NCBI GenBank assembly: GCA_022385805.1
Contig: MU277673.1
Coordinates: forward strand, 616,511-680,510
Length of the DNA: 64,000 nucleotides
From: Pilatotrama ljubarskyi
Lineage: Eukaryota > Basidiomycota > Agaricomycetes > Polyporales > Polyporaceae
Direction of reading: 5' to 3'
A program made the position numbers and the translations under genes. Position 1 is the stretch's first letter, and each line of letters begins with the position of its first letter. Positions 1 through 14,058 of this stretch are shown in pieces. The notes below the pieces were generated by a model, which made no database searches, was not told the origin of the DNA, and was given only the letters and a program-made list of their open reading frames with translations.

Positions 1-1159
1 GGAGGCTTGGTCAGTTCTTCGGTGGCGAGTACAACACCCGCTGTGAGCCCCAGATGTCTCTTATGCATGTCAGGCTTCCTCGCGGCTTCACTGAAGTCTT
101 CAACTGTACCTATGTACACGAGCCTGGCCGCCGCTCAGGCGTACGCATCATATGCTTTAGTGCGAATCCCGAACCGTGCTGCGGGAAACCGGACGTATGT
201 CTCTTCACCGCTAGAAATCGAGCATTGATGTCACCTTGACGCATGGCAGGGGCGGTATGTAGATCATCCAGGCTGCAAACTTCGCGAATGTGCTCCCGAG
301 AGAGCTTTGTGCCTTTGAGCGCTTGGTCAACTTGGTCACGACTTTGCATATCGTGTCACGTGACAGGCGTAGTAATGAGCGCCACCAGCGCGACAACGGC
401 TCACCGCGATAGTCCTCTGAATCGCGAACGTGTCGTTGAGGGGTGGTGCGCTACCCCTTTGAACGTTCTAGGAGTTTCTGAGGGCGGTCTGGCTGCACGG
501 ATGTTCTGTCCCTGCGAATCATGTGTACATGAAGCGGGCAAAGGTGTCGTGTCTTCACGAGATGAAGCTACCGCGTCTGACCTCCATTTGACCTCCCAAA
601 ATGCATGGCGCAACAGTCGCAGGGCCTCATGAGCGGACGCATGCCCGAAGGGAACGTTCTGGACCGAATGCAATCCACTTGTTCTCCCCTGAGAGAGGGA
701 ATCTTGGCCGAACGACGGACGCTAACTCTGTTCTGGTTCGGACGGGCATTAGAGCTGTTTTGCTCGCCCCCAAATTCCTTGGGTGGAGCGTCCTAGGCCA
801 ATCATATCGCTGGATTTTTGGGCGCCTTACCATTCAAGGCAGGTGGTCAAAGTTTCCCTGGCCAGCAAAACAGCTCTATTGGAGAGGAGAAGCGCCGCAG
901 CCAATGGAGAGGAGCGCAAATGATCATGGGCTCTGGCTCGGAATACGCGTTTCATCATAGGCGAACCTGGGCGAGTGGATCCAGGAAGCCAGCTGCCAGC
1001 ATATCCCGGGCGAACTTGCCTTCCTATTCGGGCACGCACTCCGTCAGAGTGATCGAGTGGTGACGTCGTCTCTGCTCGCCCTCCCTGGCCCCGCTCCTCG
1101 TATATATACTGCGCGCCCGCCATGCACGATATCCTCGCTACGCTGAACCGCTCTCAACC
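1..1159. other. Upstream region of catalase; no gene seen
   Basis: No reading frame here resembles a known protein, and no exon chain with consistent splice sites could be built. It contains a 10-bp palindrome with a CACGTG core at 355-364, a CCAAT-type box near 798 and another near 900. It probably acts in part as the catalase promoter. The left edge could still carry the end of a gene lying outside the window. Confidence 0.5.
1101..1110 (+). promoter_or_regulatory. TATA box of catalase gene
   Basis: An uninterrupted TATATATACT lies about 50 nt upstream of the catalase ATG at 1160. The same TATATACTGCG core recurs upstream of the TMEM205-like gene. An out-of-frame ATG at 1122 lies between the box and the start codon. 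It probably lies close to or upstream of the transcription start. Confidence 0.6.
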
Positions 1160-3942
1160 ATGTCGTCTGCCATCGGGTCCGTCAAGCAGGCTTTCACGTC
1201 CGTAACCGGCCAGACCGCCAAGGTCGCAGACCTCGAGAAGGCCATCATCGACCCTGCGAAGAAGCCCACGAAGGGCCTCACCACCGACCATGGCGTCTTC
1301 ATTGCCGACACCGACAACTGGTATGTCCCTATATGCATGTCAGCATGCACGTTCTATTGATGCGTGCATGTCTAGGCTGCAGGCCAGCAATGGTTCGCGC
1401 CCAGGTCCCGCTCTTCTGGAAGACCAGGTTAGTTGATTGCGATACTGTCCCGCACACGCTTCTGACGATTGGCTTCATCAGATTGCGCGCGAGAAGATAA
1501 TGCGCTTCGACCATGAGCGCATCCCGGAGGTATGTGTTTGACCGTCCTGCGACAGAAGGAGTTGTCTGAAGGTTATACTCGCAGCGTGTTGTCCACGCTC
1601 GTGGTGCCGGTGCACATGGCTACTTCAGGGTACGTAGCGATGTTATATTGATAGTAGTCTCTTGCTGATATACAGTGTCGACGCTTTCAGGTTTACGATG
1701 ACCGAGCATCCAAGTATACCTATGCACCCGTCTTGACCGACCCATCCCGTATCACCCCTACCTTCGTGCGGTTCAGCACCGTCCAAGGCTCCCGTGGCAG
1801 TGCGGTAGGTTTGTTCACTTCACTGCATAAGCACATTCATAAACAATCGCTCAGGATACCGTTCGTGACGTTCGAGGATTCGCTACGAAGTTTTACACTC
1901 AAGAGGGAAACTGGGACCTCGTCGGCAACAATATCCCTGTGTTCTTCATCCAGGATGCTATCAAGTTCCCCGACGTCATCCATGCTGTGAAGCCTGAGCC
2001 CCACAACGAGGTTCCGCAGGGCCAGACGGCGCATAACAACTTCTGGGACTTTGTCGGCCTCCAACCAGAGTGTATGTGCATCTTCACTTTCTACGGACGC
2101 CTGTTGATAGGTTTTCTCTTGGTACAGCTGCGCACATGGTCATGTGGGCCATGTCGGATCGTGCCATTCCTCGTTCTTACCGAATGATGCAAGGCTTCGG
2201 CGTCAACACTTGTACGTTGTATCCTGTCGCATTTATGCAGAAAGGCCTCGACTGACCGTACCGCAGTTACTTTGTTGAACGCTCAGGGAGAGCGGTTCTT
2301 TGTGAAGTTCCACTGGATTCCCGAGCTCGGTGTGCATAGCTTGATGTGGGATGAAGCGTTGAAGATTTGCGGTCAGGATCCCGGTACGTGGCCCTTCCCT
2401 AAGCAGTTCTGTATAGTCCCTAACTATGTCATCAGACTTCCACCGTAAGGATCTTGAGGAGGCGATAGTGAATGGCGCGTTCCCGAAGTATTTCTTCGGA
2501 ATTCAGGTCATTCCTGAGGCCCGGGAGAACGACTTCGATTTCGACATCCTGGACGCCACCAAGGTTTGGCCTGAGGAGCTCGTCCCCGTTGAGATCATTG
2601 GCGAGATGGTTCTCAATCGTACCGTCGACGAGTACTTCCCTGAGACCGAGCAGGTCGCCTTCTGCACGGCTCATGTCGTTCCGGGCATCGGCTTCAGCGA
2701 CGACCCTCTGCTCCAGGGCCGGAACTTCTCCTACTTCGACACGCAACTTTCGCGTCTCGGCGTCAACTGGCAGCAGCTGCCCATCAACCGACCTGTGTGC
2801 CCTGTTCTCAACCACCACCGCGATGGCGCCATGCAGCACAGGATCACTAAGGATCTCAACTACTGGCCAAACCGTCGCTCTCTCGCTCCCCCAGTTCAGC
2901 CCGCTGACGGTGGTTACGTTGAGTAAGTTCCGCCTTTCCCGCTGGATCCCGCTCGTCGTTGACAGAATCTCCAGGTATCCGCAGAAGATCCAGGCTATCA
3001 AGCAGCGGCTTCGCAGTGCGAAGTTCCAGGAGCACTACAAGCAGGCGCAGTTGTTCTACAATTCCCTCACCGACTTCGAGAAGGCCCACCTGGTGTCTGC
3101 TATGTCGTTCGAGCTTAGCCACTGCGATGACCCCGTCGTCTATCAGACCTACACAAAGCTGCTGAACAACATCGACTTCAACCTCGCCAAGCAGGTCGCC
3201 ATCAATGTCGGCGGCGTCGTCCCCGACAAACCCCTGCGCGAGAATCCGGGTCACACCTCGTCGAGGCTTTCTCAGCTCGCCTTCGTGCCTAAGGAGCCGA
3301 CCATCAAGTCGCGCAGGATCGCCATCCTTGTCGCAGACGGCTTCAACCTCGCCGAGGTAGAGGCTCTCCGGGCTGCCTTCAAGGCGGGCATGGCCACTAC
3401 CTGGATCATCGGTCCTCGCCGTGGTTCCGTCTACCCCGCCGGCGAGGCGGTTGGCTCCGGTAAGGGATATAGCGCCGACCACCACTACGAGGGCCAGCGC
3501 AGCACTATGTTCGACGCTATCATTATTCCGAGCGGTGCGAAGCACGCTCAGACTCTAGCTGAGAACGGCCGTACCGTCCACTGGGTGCGGGAGGCGTTCG
3601 GTCACTGCAAGCCGATCGGCGCCCTCGGCGAGGGTGAGTGATGTAGCACCTGCTATCTCGAGTGTCTCACGCTGAATCTCATCGCTCGCAGGTGTCGCAT
3701 TCCTCCGCGAGGCTGTGCAGCTCCCAGGCGTCCAGTTCGCTTCCGACCTCAACAGCGACAACGTGACGAACTCGTACGGTGTCGTTACTGTGGGCAAATA
3801 CGATGTTGGCTCGGCCGTCGCGGACACGCTCACGATCAAGCAGGGCGAGAAGGGCTTCGTGTCCAACTTCGCATACGAGATCAGCAAGCACCGTTGCTGG
3901 GAGCGCGAGCTTGACGGTCTGGTCTCCAAGGTCGCCTTCTGA
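1160..3942 (+). CDS. Large-subunit (clade 2) heme catalase with C-terminal DJ-1/PfpI-like domain
   Basis: Decomposes hydrogen peroxide to water and oxygen. I can join eleven exons: 1160-1320, 1376-1427, 1482-1529, 1585-1629, 1691-1804, 1855-2071, 2128-2211, 2267-2383, 2436-2922, 2975-3633 and 3692-3942. All introns are GT..AG and the joined frame gives 744 aa, normal for large-subunit catalases. The distal His is residue 91 ([11 protein letters not shown]), the distal Asn is 165 or 166 ([13 protein letters not shown]), and the heme-ligand Tyr is 379 ([13 protein letters not shown]). Cys356 sits where E. coli HPII has its tyrosine-linked His; Neurospora CAT-1 has a Cys-Tyr link at the equivalent pair. 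From about residue 560 a class-I glutamine-amidotransferase/DJ-1-like fold follows ([20 protein letters not shown]). No secretion signal is evident, so a cytosolic enzyme is likely. A TATA box lies upstream. Confidence 0.97.
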
Positions 3943-5612
3943 AAGACTGATGCCGACATGAATATGACGAACGCTATTGGAGAGCGGAGGACCTGACTGT
4001 ATGTACAACGCTGTAGGATAGGAATTCTGTACTTTACGAGATTCCCCCAATGGAATCTGGCTACACTGCGTGAAGCGCCGGACTACGGTGTGCGTGGGAT
4101 CCAGAAGGGATCCCCGAATACCACTCGTGTTCCCTGCAGGTCCCGGTCAAGTACCGTGAGTTCGGGGAACACGGATTGATTAGCTACAACCCATGCATGT
4201 TACTACCGAGTCCCCATAATGTACCACATAGATTCCAGGACGGGTGAGATTTGCTTGCTTGGCCGGGCCAGCTCACTGCTGGCGCCCGCTGGCTGCATAC
4301 GGCCGGATTGACTGCCCGGATTCTCGAGCTCGCAGCGCGACGCCCATGATGGTGCTGTTCACAGTCCGACCCGTCCATTCAATAGAGTGCTAGTACATTC
4401 AGAGACAGAAAGGGCAGACAACATCAATGAGCGCCAAAACCCGGTACATGAATCCAGGTAACCCCGACATGCGCGATACCAAACTGCTCGTTATAGCATG
4501 GTTATATCGGAAAGCGCTGCAGAGTCTGTTCTAAGTAAGGGCATGTAAATAGATTGAGCACGGTCGTGGACGCACCTGAGTAGTGCAGAAGTCGTCCTGA
4601 CGATGGAGAGTGCGCCCCACAGTGATATATGGACTTAGCCCATCCGTTTGCAGCAGAGCGAGTTGATACCTGTCGACGTGAGATAGTAAGACATTGCCCC
4701 ATATTTCAGAGAGAAATGGGCAATTCACGCACCTGAAACTTGGTGCCGTCTGTTCATCCTGCATCCATCTCGCATCATCATCCGAGGCTGAAAGCCCCGT
4801 CTGACAAAATATTTTGTCAGGTGTACAAAGGAACTTCCGGTAGGCTCATACTTAGCGGAGTACACAATTGGTGGACTGCGGGGCGGGCAGGGTGAGAAGA
4901 GCCAGTGAGGGACGCCTTCGCGGGTTTGTGGATCACTCCTGAGATGAGGGCCTCCTAACACAAAGTATGAATTATGCAGCAAAGGGTCGGGTTACGTATG
5001 AAAGGGGAGTATTGGTGCCCGTGATCACATATATGCGCGACCTTGAGGAGGACAAATTCTTCGCACCGTTGGGCGCTGGCGCATATATACAGCCGCACTT
5101 CGATAATCGACACCGAGCCTGGCAGTCCAGCGCAACATCAAGGAATGGTGACATACCTCATATTCCTGTCTGACTATGGCCGAAAGGGCAGAGGCGGGTC
5201 ACACTCAACCATTGTGGTGGGATAATGAGACGAGAGGACCCCCGGACGTCTGCGCGTGGCCACGCCTTATATACAACTGCGCGTCCGGATCCCACAGTGC
5301 ATCAGCCCGCTGGAGCTGCGCATGCTCTGCCAATCGGTTCATGTCTTCAGGTATCCAGATGGGATTTGGAAGGGACGTGGAAATACAAGGCATGTGGTAC
5401 ATGGGGGTAACTCAGATGGAATCACCATGTTCCGTGCGAATAACGGCCTATCGTAGTCTGGCGCTTCACGCAGTGTAGCTAGCCGATAGTCCGTCTACGC
5501 ATCCTCGCATTGACGATGGGAGGCGTGAAAGATGGAAGAGCTCCCACGAGGTTAGCTCCCCGAGGTACTCCACCGGGTGTGCCAGAGAAAGGGGTCAAAA
5601 AGCAAAACGACT
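3943..5612. other. Intergenic region; no gene recognised
   Basis: This 1.7-kb stretch holds the catalase 3' UTR and then sequence without a protein I recognise. Two TATA-like stretches lie on the + strand near 5082-5090 (CATATATAC) and 5265-5272 (TTATATAC). Neither is followed by an open frame with convincing fungal exon structure. The best small frame, 5176-5478, has a composition unlike the neighbouring proteins. Confidence 0.5.
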
Positions 5613-5696
5613 AGCCCACCGCGAGGGTCGAACTCGCAGCCTTCAGATCACCCGCTAGTAAGAGTCTGACGCTCTATCCGATTGAGCTAGGCGGGC
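5613..5696 (-). tRNA. tRNA-Lys(CUU) with 10-nt intron
   Basis: Read on the minus strand this folds as a complete cloverleaf. The acceptor is GCCCGCC/GGTGGGC with discriminator T, the D stem GCTC/GAGC, the anticodon stem TCAGA/TCTGA and the T stem GCGAG/CTCGC. The loop CTCTTA-A gives anticodon CUU once the 10-nt intron CTAGCGGGTG (5649-5658), sitting after position 37 as in canonical nuclear tRNA introns, is removed. The body is identical to the copy at 24270-24353. A TTTT run follows a few bases downstream as Pol III terminator. It is head-to-head with the DUF3128 gene, whose ATG is 157 nt away. Confidence 0.95.
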
Positions 5697-5853
5697 GATG
5701 TGACTTATTTTCGTATCAAATACATCATCCAAGACCACCTAACTACAGCACCCAAACACTGTTTGGCACTTGCGCGACCTGCCTCACTGTCCTACTCTGC
5801 TGCTTCCGCTTAGTGCTCGTATCGGTTTGTGTCCGTTGTATAGGGCATCGAGG

Positions 5854-6397
5854 ATGTCTACCGATGAGTCGCCTAGCCCCGAGCTCATCAGACAGGAGGA
5901 AGAATACCTACGGAAAGTCCACCCCACTCCGGAGGACATCCCCGGATGCATGAAGCTCTTCGACGACTTCCTCCTCTGCAACGGCAAGTGCTCTTCTCTT
6001 TTGCCTAGCCGCTTATCCTTATGTGCTGATGACTTCTGCCCGCAGTGATCAGCTCGCAGTTCAAGTCGCTGTACCGGTACGGCGAGATGGCCACGTGCGC
6101 GCCGAAGCTCGAGGACTTCAAGTTCTGCATGAGCGTGAAGGGCATGCACCCCGAGGAGAAGCGCGACGTCTGGCTCCGCCGCCGCGCCGAGTGGTGGGCC
6201 CGCAGGCGGTCTGGGAAGAGCAGCGAGGACGTGTGGGACGTCAGGACGTGAGTGCTTCTCGTGCTCATGACTGTCTGCTATGGCGTGTCTGTCGGGCTGG
6301 TGGCTGAGACTGTCTTTGTGCGTATAGGGAGCCGCTGGAGAACTACCCGCCTAGGAAGCTGGATCCGAACGTACAAAACCCTCGGACCATCGGGTAA
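5854..6397 (+). CDS. DUF3128 / EMI1-like twin CX9C protein
   Basis: Small protein of 133 aa in three exons: 5854-5983, 6046-6247 and 6328-6397. It has two CX9C helices (CMKLFDDFLLC and CAPKLEDFKFC), the twin CX9C arrangement of the EMI1/DUF3128 family (yeast Emi1, animal PANTS/C22orf39). Many twin CX9C proteins are imported and oxidised in the mitochondrial intermembrane space, but the molecular role of this family is poorly defined. The first intron starts with GC (GCAAGT..CGCAG), a GC-AG intron. The second is a normal GT-AG intron. The frame reads through without a break to TAA. It is convergent with MCM5. Confidence 0.88.
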
Positions 6398-6761
6398 AGC
6401 TGCAAGGACCGTCGCGGCTACTCTTCGCCGCCGTATGAAGCCCCCAGTAATACCAGCACAGGCGGAGAAAGACTCCAGCGTGCTCTCTCGCTCACACACA
6501 TGCTAGCCCAATACCGCGAATCCATCCAGGGGGAGCATTTACACTTTGCTTAAGAGGCCCATAGCACGTGTTGGTCCGACCTTCAGGTCGCCTGCCAAGG
6601 GATCCACTCCGCTGTCCTGAGCCTGTACGTGTCACGTGGACGAACGTGTACAACAGAGAATGTGCATAGCGATTATACCTTATAGCTACACGATAATTTA
6701 CAGCGCGAGGAAGGACAGCAAATCTGACAACCAAGATGAAGACGAGGGACACAGCCGTAAG
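6398..6761. other. Convergent 3' region between EMI1-like gene and MCM5
   Basis: This holds the 3' UTRs of two convergent genes. No additional gene or structural RNA is apparent. Confidence 0.5.
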
Positions 6762-9607
<2,846 letters not shown>

Positions 9608-9771
9608 GACGGGAGGAGAGAAGATGAGAGAGGGAGGAGGATGAGACACGCTCTGCAGGCTCAGGCCAAGCAACTCGACGCGACGCGAGCCACAAATGAG
9701 AGTTAGGGCAGGCTCGTTCGCGTTTAGGCTGCCCGCGTTGATCTATCAGTGCAAAAGGGAGATCAGGCAAG

Positions 9772-9844
9772 TCCCGTTTAGCTCAGTTGGTAGAGCGCGT
9801 CACTAGTAATGACGAGGTCAGTCGTTCGAGTCGGCTAATGGGAA
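9772..9844 (+). tRNA. tRNA-Thr(AGU)
   Basis: A complete cloverleaf of 73 nt with no intron. The acceptor is TCCCGTT/AATGGGA with discriminator A, the D stem GCTC/GAGC and the anticodon stem CGTCA/TGACG around loop CTAGTAA, giving anticodon AGU. The T arm is AGTCG-TTCGAGT-CGGCT, including one T-G pair. A T-rich terminator (TTATTTTT) follows immediately. It is head-to-head with MCM5. Confidence 0.95.
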
Positions 9845-9854
9845 TTATTTTTCC
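9845..9854 (+). terminator. Pol III terminator of tRNA-Thr
   Basis: The sequence TTATTTTTCC directly follows the discriminator base of tRNA-Thr. It contains a five-T run, the normal RNA polymerase III stop signal. Confidence 0.75.
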
Positions 9855-9973
9855 TTTATCCGTTCGGCGACCTCAGATGACATCGGCGTGGGCGCGCACA
9901 TCATCACTATGCTGTTCTTGACCGCGGCAGCTTATACGCCTTCCACCATCCCTCCTCGAACTAAACGCGCGCA

Positions 9974-11376
9974 ATGGCATCGATGGACACCGACGAGCTT
10001 CCAGTCGTCTTGCCCTCCACCACAGCATCTGGCCTGTCCATAGCACTGTCGGTCCAATTCTCTCTTCGCGAGCTGCTGCCACTGACGCGTACTCATACAG
10101 CCACCCGCTACCTATCCTCAACATCTCCGAGCATCTCACTCGGCTACGACTCCAAACGAGGACGAGAGTGCCATTTGGTACGTCTTGCATCTGTTAACGT
10201 GAAATCTATATCTGAACCCCGTCTTGCAGTAATTGGTGCGCTACTAGGAACACAGAATGGCCGAGATGTCGAGATCGTCAATACCTTCGAGCTTGCCATG
10301 GAGGACGATGGGGAAACAGTAGACCAGGGCTTTCTTGTCACCAGGAAGGAGCAATGTACGTGCTGCTAGCAAGCGACGTCATGCCGGTAACTAATCACTG
10401 AGTTTCGTGCAGACAAGCAAGTATTCCCTTCCCTCGAGTTCATTGGATGGTACACCGTTGCAGAACGGCCTACTGCTCGCCACATCGCGCTCAATGAGCA
10501 GGTATGTATCCCCGCATGGAACTTATACTTACGCAACTTACCTTTCGCTTCAGTTCACGCCATATAGCTCGACGCCACTTCTCCTCATTCTTCAACCCTC
10601 AACTGTGTTTGCCGCGTCGGCGGATGCATCCGGGCAATCCCTACCCCTCAAGGCATATGAGCCGACACTAGAGATCCGTGATCGCAAGTCCCGCTCGGTC
10701 TTTGTTGAGGTGCCTTTCAGCGTAGAAACCGGCGAGGCCGAGCGTATCGCCGTGGACTGGACAGCCAAGGGAGGATCAGGAGGAACCAGCCGTATGTCGC
10801 ATTTGCGTCGCTCGCGCTGCCTCTCAGAGATGCTCATTTGCTGCCGCAGTGGAATCTCACCTACAAACACAACGAGCGGCGGTGAAGATGCTCCATGACC
10901 GGATATTGCTCCTCGTCAAATATGTTTCCGACGTGATCGCAGGTCAGCACTACCGGTAGCGCGGATGTGCCTCACGCTCATGTCAAAACCAGGTTCAGCG
11001 AAGAAGGACCATGCGACTCTTCGGGCACTTTCAGCCCTGATAGCCTCGCTTCCTGCAAGCGAGAACAAGGAGTTCAGAGAAGAGTTCGATACGGTAAGCC
11101 CATGTCCATTCTAACGTCTGCCGTTCACTCATGAGCCGCCTCAAGGAATACGAGGATGTGCAGCTCACGGCCTACCTCGCCAATCTGACCAAATCTGCTA
11201 ACTTGTTGAACGACGTACGAGCATCCCTATCGCTCAGACTGACCCCATCTCATATGTTCTCTCAGCTCGTGGATAAGCACGTCGTTCTCTCATCCTCACG
11301 AGAAGACCGCGGCGGGATGGGTATGCGGCGAAGAGGCATGATGGGGCGACCTACGGACTTCGACCGTTTCCACTGA
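9974..11376 (+). CDS. COP9 signalosome subunit 6 (CSN6)
   Basis: Non-catalytic MPN-domain subunit of the COP9 signalosome, which removes Nedd8/Rub1 from cullins. The N-terminal half holds the MPN fold: ALSVQFSLRELL, then VIGALLGTQNGRDVEIVNTFEL, then FPSLEFIGWYTVAERPTARH. The JAMM zinc ligands of CSN5 are absent, as expected for CSN6. The second half has the family segments ETGEAERIAVDW, LQTQRAAVKMLHDRILLLVKYV and EYEDVQLTAYLANLTKSANL, ending in a short Arg/Gly/Met-rich tail. About seven short introns interrupt the roughly 350-aa frame. The start is the ATG at 9974, 130 nt after the tRNA-Thr gene. Confidence 0.92.
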
Positions 11377-11973
11377 GCCCCTCGACAATTCACCCCTTCC
11401 ATTCAGTCCTGCGGCCTGTCGACGCTTTGTGTGTCTGGTTACACTCGGCTCATCCTCACCCTGATTCTGTGCAATCGCCTGTGTATCATGTTCTGTATAG
11501 CAATCGTTCTCGCGCATTTGTCAGAAGAGTCGCCCATGCTCCGCCTTCGCCCAATATGCTACATGTGTTGCCACTCACAAGTGTGGTGAAATGCCTACAG
11601 AACGGCTTGAGGCTATGAGGCCGTCGAGCGTACAGCTCCTGGGCACCTCCAAGGTGAATGTCGAGGATACCGTCGCCACCCGGCTGCACACGTGAGCGTG
11701 ATTTCGAGCACGCGGGCGCAGCGCGTCGCTGCTCTCGAGCAGCTCGAGGCTCGCACGAGCTTGCCTGCTGCCGGCTCTGGAGTGTGTCGACTTCCACTCC
11801 CAACTTCCCAGGCTCGGAACCGGCCACAGGACACATCTTGCTTGCGTGGGTATCCCGAGCGCTCCTATATACTGCGACTAGGGGATCTTCATAACACCAC
11901 CGACCATACTCCCATCCTCCGAGAGCACGCTGCACATAACTTACCGTAACATCACTTCGGATCCCAGCGCAAT
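11377..11973. other. Intergenic region with promoter of TMEM205-like gene
   Basis: CSN6 3' UTR followed by the promoter of the next + strand gene. No coding sequence or RNA gene recognised apart from the TATA box listed separately. Confidence 0.5.
11866..11873 (+). promoter_or_regulatory. TATA box of TMEM205-like gene
   Basis: TATATACT about 100 nt upstream of the ATG at 11974. It shares the 11-nt core TATATACTGCG with the catalase promoter. Confidence 0.5.
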
Positions 11974-12788
11974 ATGGCGAAAGTCTCCACACTCTCATGG
12001 TCCTCGTTCCTTGCGCTGTTCAATGCGCAAGGTCTATACCAGGTCGGATATGCTTGGTTGTTCGGAATGAGTGAGTCTCTCGCGGCCCCCTCGTCTACCT
12101 ACACTATGCATTGACATATGCAATCCCCTCGCAGCCCTCTGGGTCACATTCATCGGAGGTATATGACGATCTCCCCCTGGAACATGTCCTCCTCGTTCTC
12201 ATCCGGAGTGCAGGCACCATCGCCTTTAAGACACTCCCCCGCCAGCAGTTCGGGACGCTGCAGCACCGCACGTTCCCGATCTACTTCGTGATCAGCATTG
12301 CGCTCTCCTCGGGGCTGCTCGGACTGTGGACATACAGCCACCCGCGGGTGCTCACGCACTACCTGAGCCCCTCTGAGGGCGACGTCGCTCAGGCGTATGC
12401 GCTTGCGGCGGTCGTGCTCAGCCAGGCGGCGAACCACTTCGTCATTGGGCCCTTGACGAGCAAGTGAGTGTTCATCGACGGAAATGATGTAGGAGACGAG
12501 GGCTGATGAGCTCTGATATGCAGGACGATGTTCATGCGCCACAGACTTGAGAAGGAGGAGGGTAAGGCGTATAACGAGCCTGGAGTATGTGCATCGATTC
12601 TCCTTACCAGAGGGATGCATGAGTTGACGTCTCTCCTGTAGGTCTCGGACCAGATGAAGGCGTTGAACAAGACCTTCTCCCAACTGCACGGAATAAGCTC
12701 CTTGGCGAATCTCACGGCCTTCCTCGCCCTCTTGTTCCACGGCCTCTGGATTGGCAATGCCGGTGCTGGCATCAAGGGTATCTTCTGA
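11974..12788 (+). CDS. TMEM205-like (DUF4149) integral membrane protein
   Basis: Small membrane protein of about 190 aa encoded by several exons. Four hydrophobic segments are visible: GYAWLFGMTLWVTFIGG, FPIYFVISIALSSGLLGLW, AYALAAVVLSQAANHFVIGP and LANLTAFLALLFHGLWIG. The segments IAFKTLPRQQFGTLQ and FPIYF between the first two are characteristic of the DUF4149/TMEM205 family. The biochemical role in fungi is unknown, and human TMEM205 has been linked to drug resistance. The gene is convergent with the U2 A' gene, only 173 nt between stops. Confidence 0.85.
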
Positions 12789-12961
12789 ACCTGCATGTTG
12801 TATCGCAGCTTGTACTTTTAGCGGCTTCGCTTGACTTTCCACTCTCTATTCGGTTGGATAGGATCGTGACATGCGCGCTGAGCACTCGTGAAGAACCAGA
12901 GAGCGAGACAGAAATCGATACCAACGATACATTCATCTGATCGTACAGAGTAGTCGGGCCA

Positions 12962-13893
12962 TCATGCACCGACAGAATCCATGCCCGGGAGGAAGCCCTC
13001 CCTGAGCATCCGCTCCAGCCTCCGGATCTCCTCGACCGACGTCGCGCGTGCGATCGCCTCGCGGACCTTGTCCGCTTCCTCCTTCGACATGAGCCTGCCC
13101 GCCTTGCCGTGCTGCACGACCGGCTTCGGCTCGTCCGACGTGACGGGCGGTTTTGACGAGTGTGTGGAGACGGTCTGGGAGAGCGTGGTCGCGAGCTGGG
13201 TGGGGAGGTTGTCGGCGGTCAGGAAGAGTGCGCGTGCAGCTTGTCGCTCCTTTGGTGTGTGAGACGATTCATCAGTGAGGATACTCAAAGCCGTGCATGA
13301 TGGTGGTACTCACCTTCTCCCTGATTCTCTGGAAGTCTAGTACTCTCAGGTTCGGGACGCGCCATGCCAGCCATTCGCGATAGTACTTCTTCTCGCGGAC
13401 AGGGTTGCCAAGAAGGGACAGGTACTGCAAAGACTTGACATCCTTCAGCGGTTCGAGGTCACCGAGCTCGGCGATGTTGTTGTTCGTGAGGACAAGGGTA
13501 GTAAGGTTGGGAACGGATAGGTGCAGGGAGGGCGAGATGGAGGCTATTCGGTTGTTTGCGAGGAGCAGCGTGCGCAGGCGGCGGAGAAGAGGAATGTTTC
13601 CGAGAACGATGATGGAGTTGTCGGTGAAGTCTATGCAGTCATTTTGATCCTAGAAAGCCCACAAGTCGTAAGTGGGTGCTAGCGTATTAGAGGAAGGCCA
13701 AAGTTACGAACCTTGGTGATACCGAGGTTTTCAATGGCAGGAATGGTGTAGCCTACGGACAAGTGCACGTTTTCAACACGACTGCGCATACAGGAAATTA
13801 TGATAACATACCTCTAAGGTCTAGCTGCCTCTCCTTGATAGGATTGAGATGCGAGGGTACAGACTCGATGAGCTCGGGCGTGAGCTTCACCAT
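12962..13893 (-). CDS. U2 small nuclear ribonucleoprotein A' (LEA1/SNRPA1)
   Basis: Leucine-rich-repeat protein that binds U2 B'' and stem-loop IV of U2 snRNA in the spliceosome. The N-terminus MVKLTPELIESVPSHLNPIK and the start of the LRR array (ERQLDLRG, IPAIENLG, DFTDNSIIVLGNIPLL) match the family. Further repeats follow: LRTLLLANNRIASISP, LTTLVLTNNNIAEL and LQYLSLLGNPV, then the cap REKKYYREWLAWRVPNLRVLD. A charged helical tail ends LREGFLPGMDSVGA. About 250 aa and four exons. It shares a 165-nt divergent promoter with SAC1. Confidence 0.93.
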
Positions 13894-14058
13894 GGTCGAT
13901 CGTGGTCGGGCGCGAAGTAGACGAACCGAGCGCGGAGAGGCCGCAGCCCGGCGCGTGTGGCGCGAAATCACGACGCGGCGCGCTGCCCGGCCGTGCGCCC
14001 TCGCGCGTTGGCGGTACGCAGCGCGCATCATCATCCCCTCTTGCCTCCGACCACCACC

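Noticed and set aside
5176..5478. 100-codon + strand frame after a TATA-like word
   Set aside because: No introns, no recognisable domain, and a Cys/Trp/Met-rich composition unlike neighbouring proteins. Not enough to call a gene.
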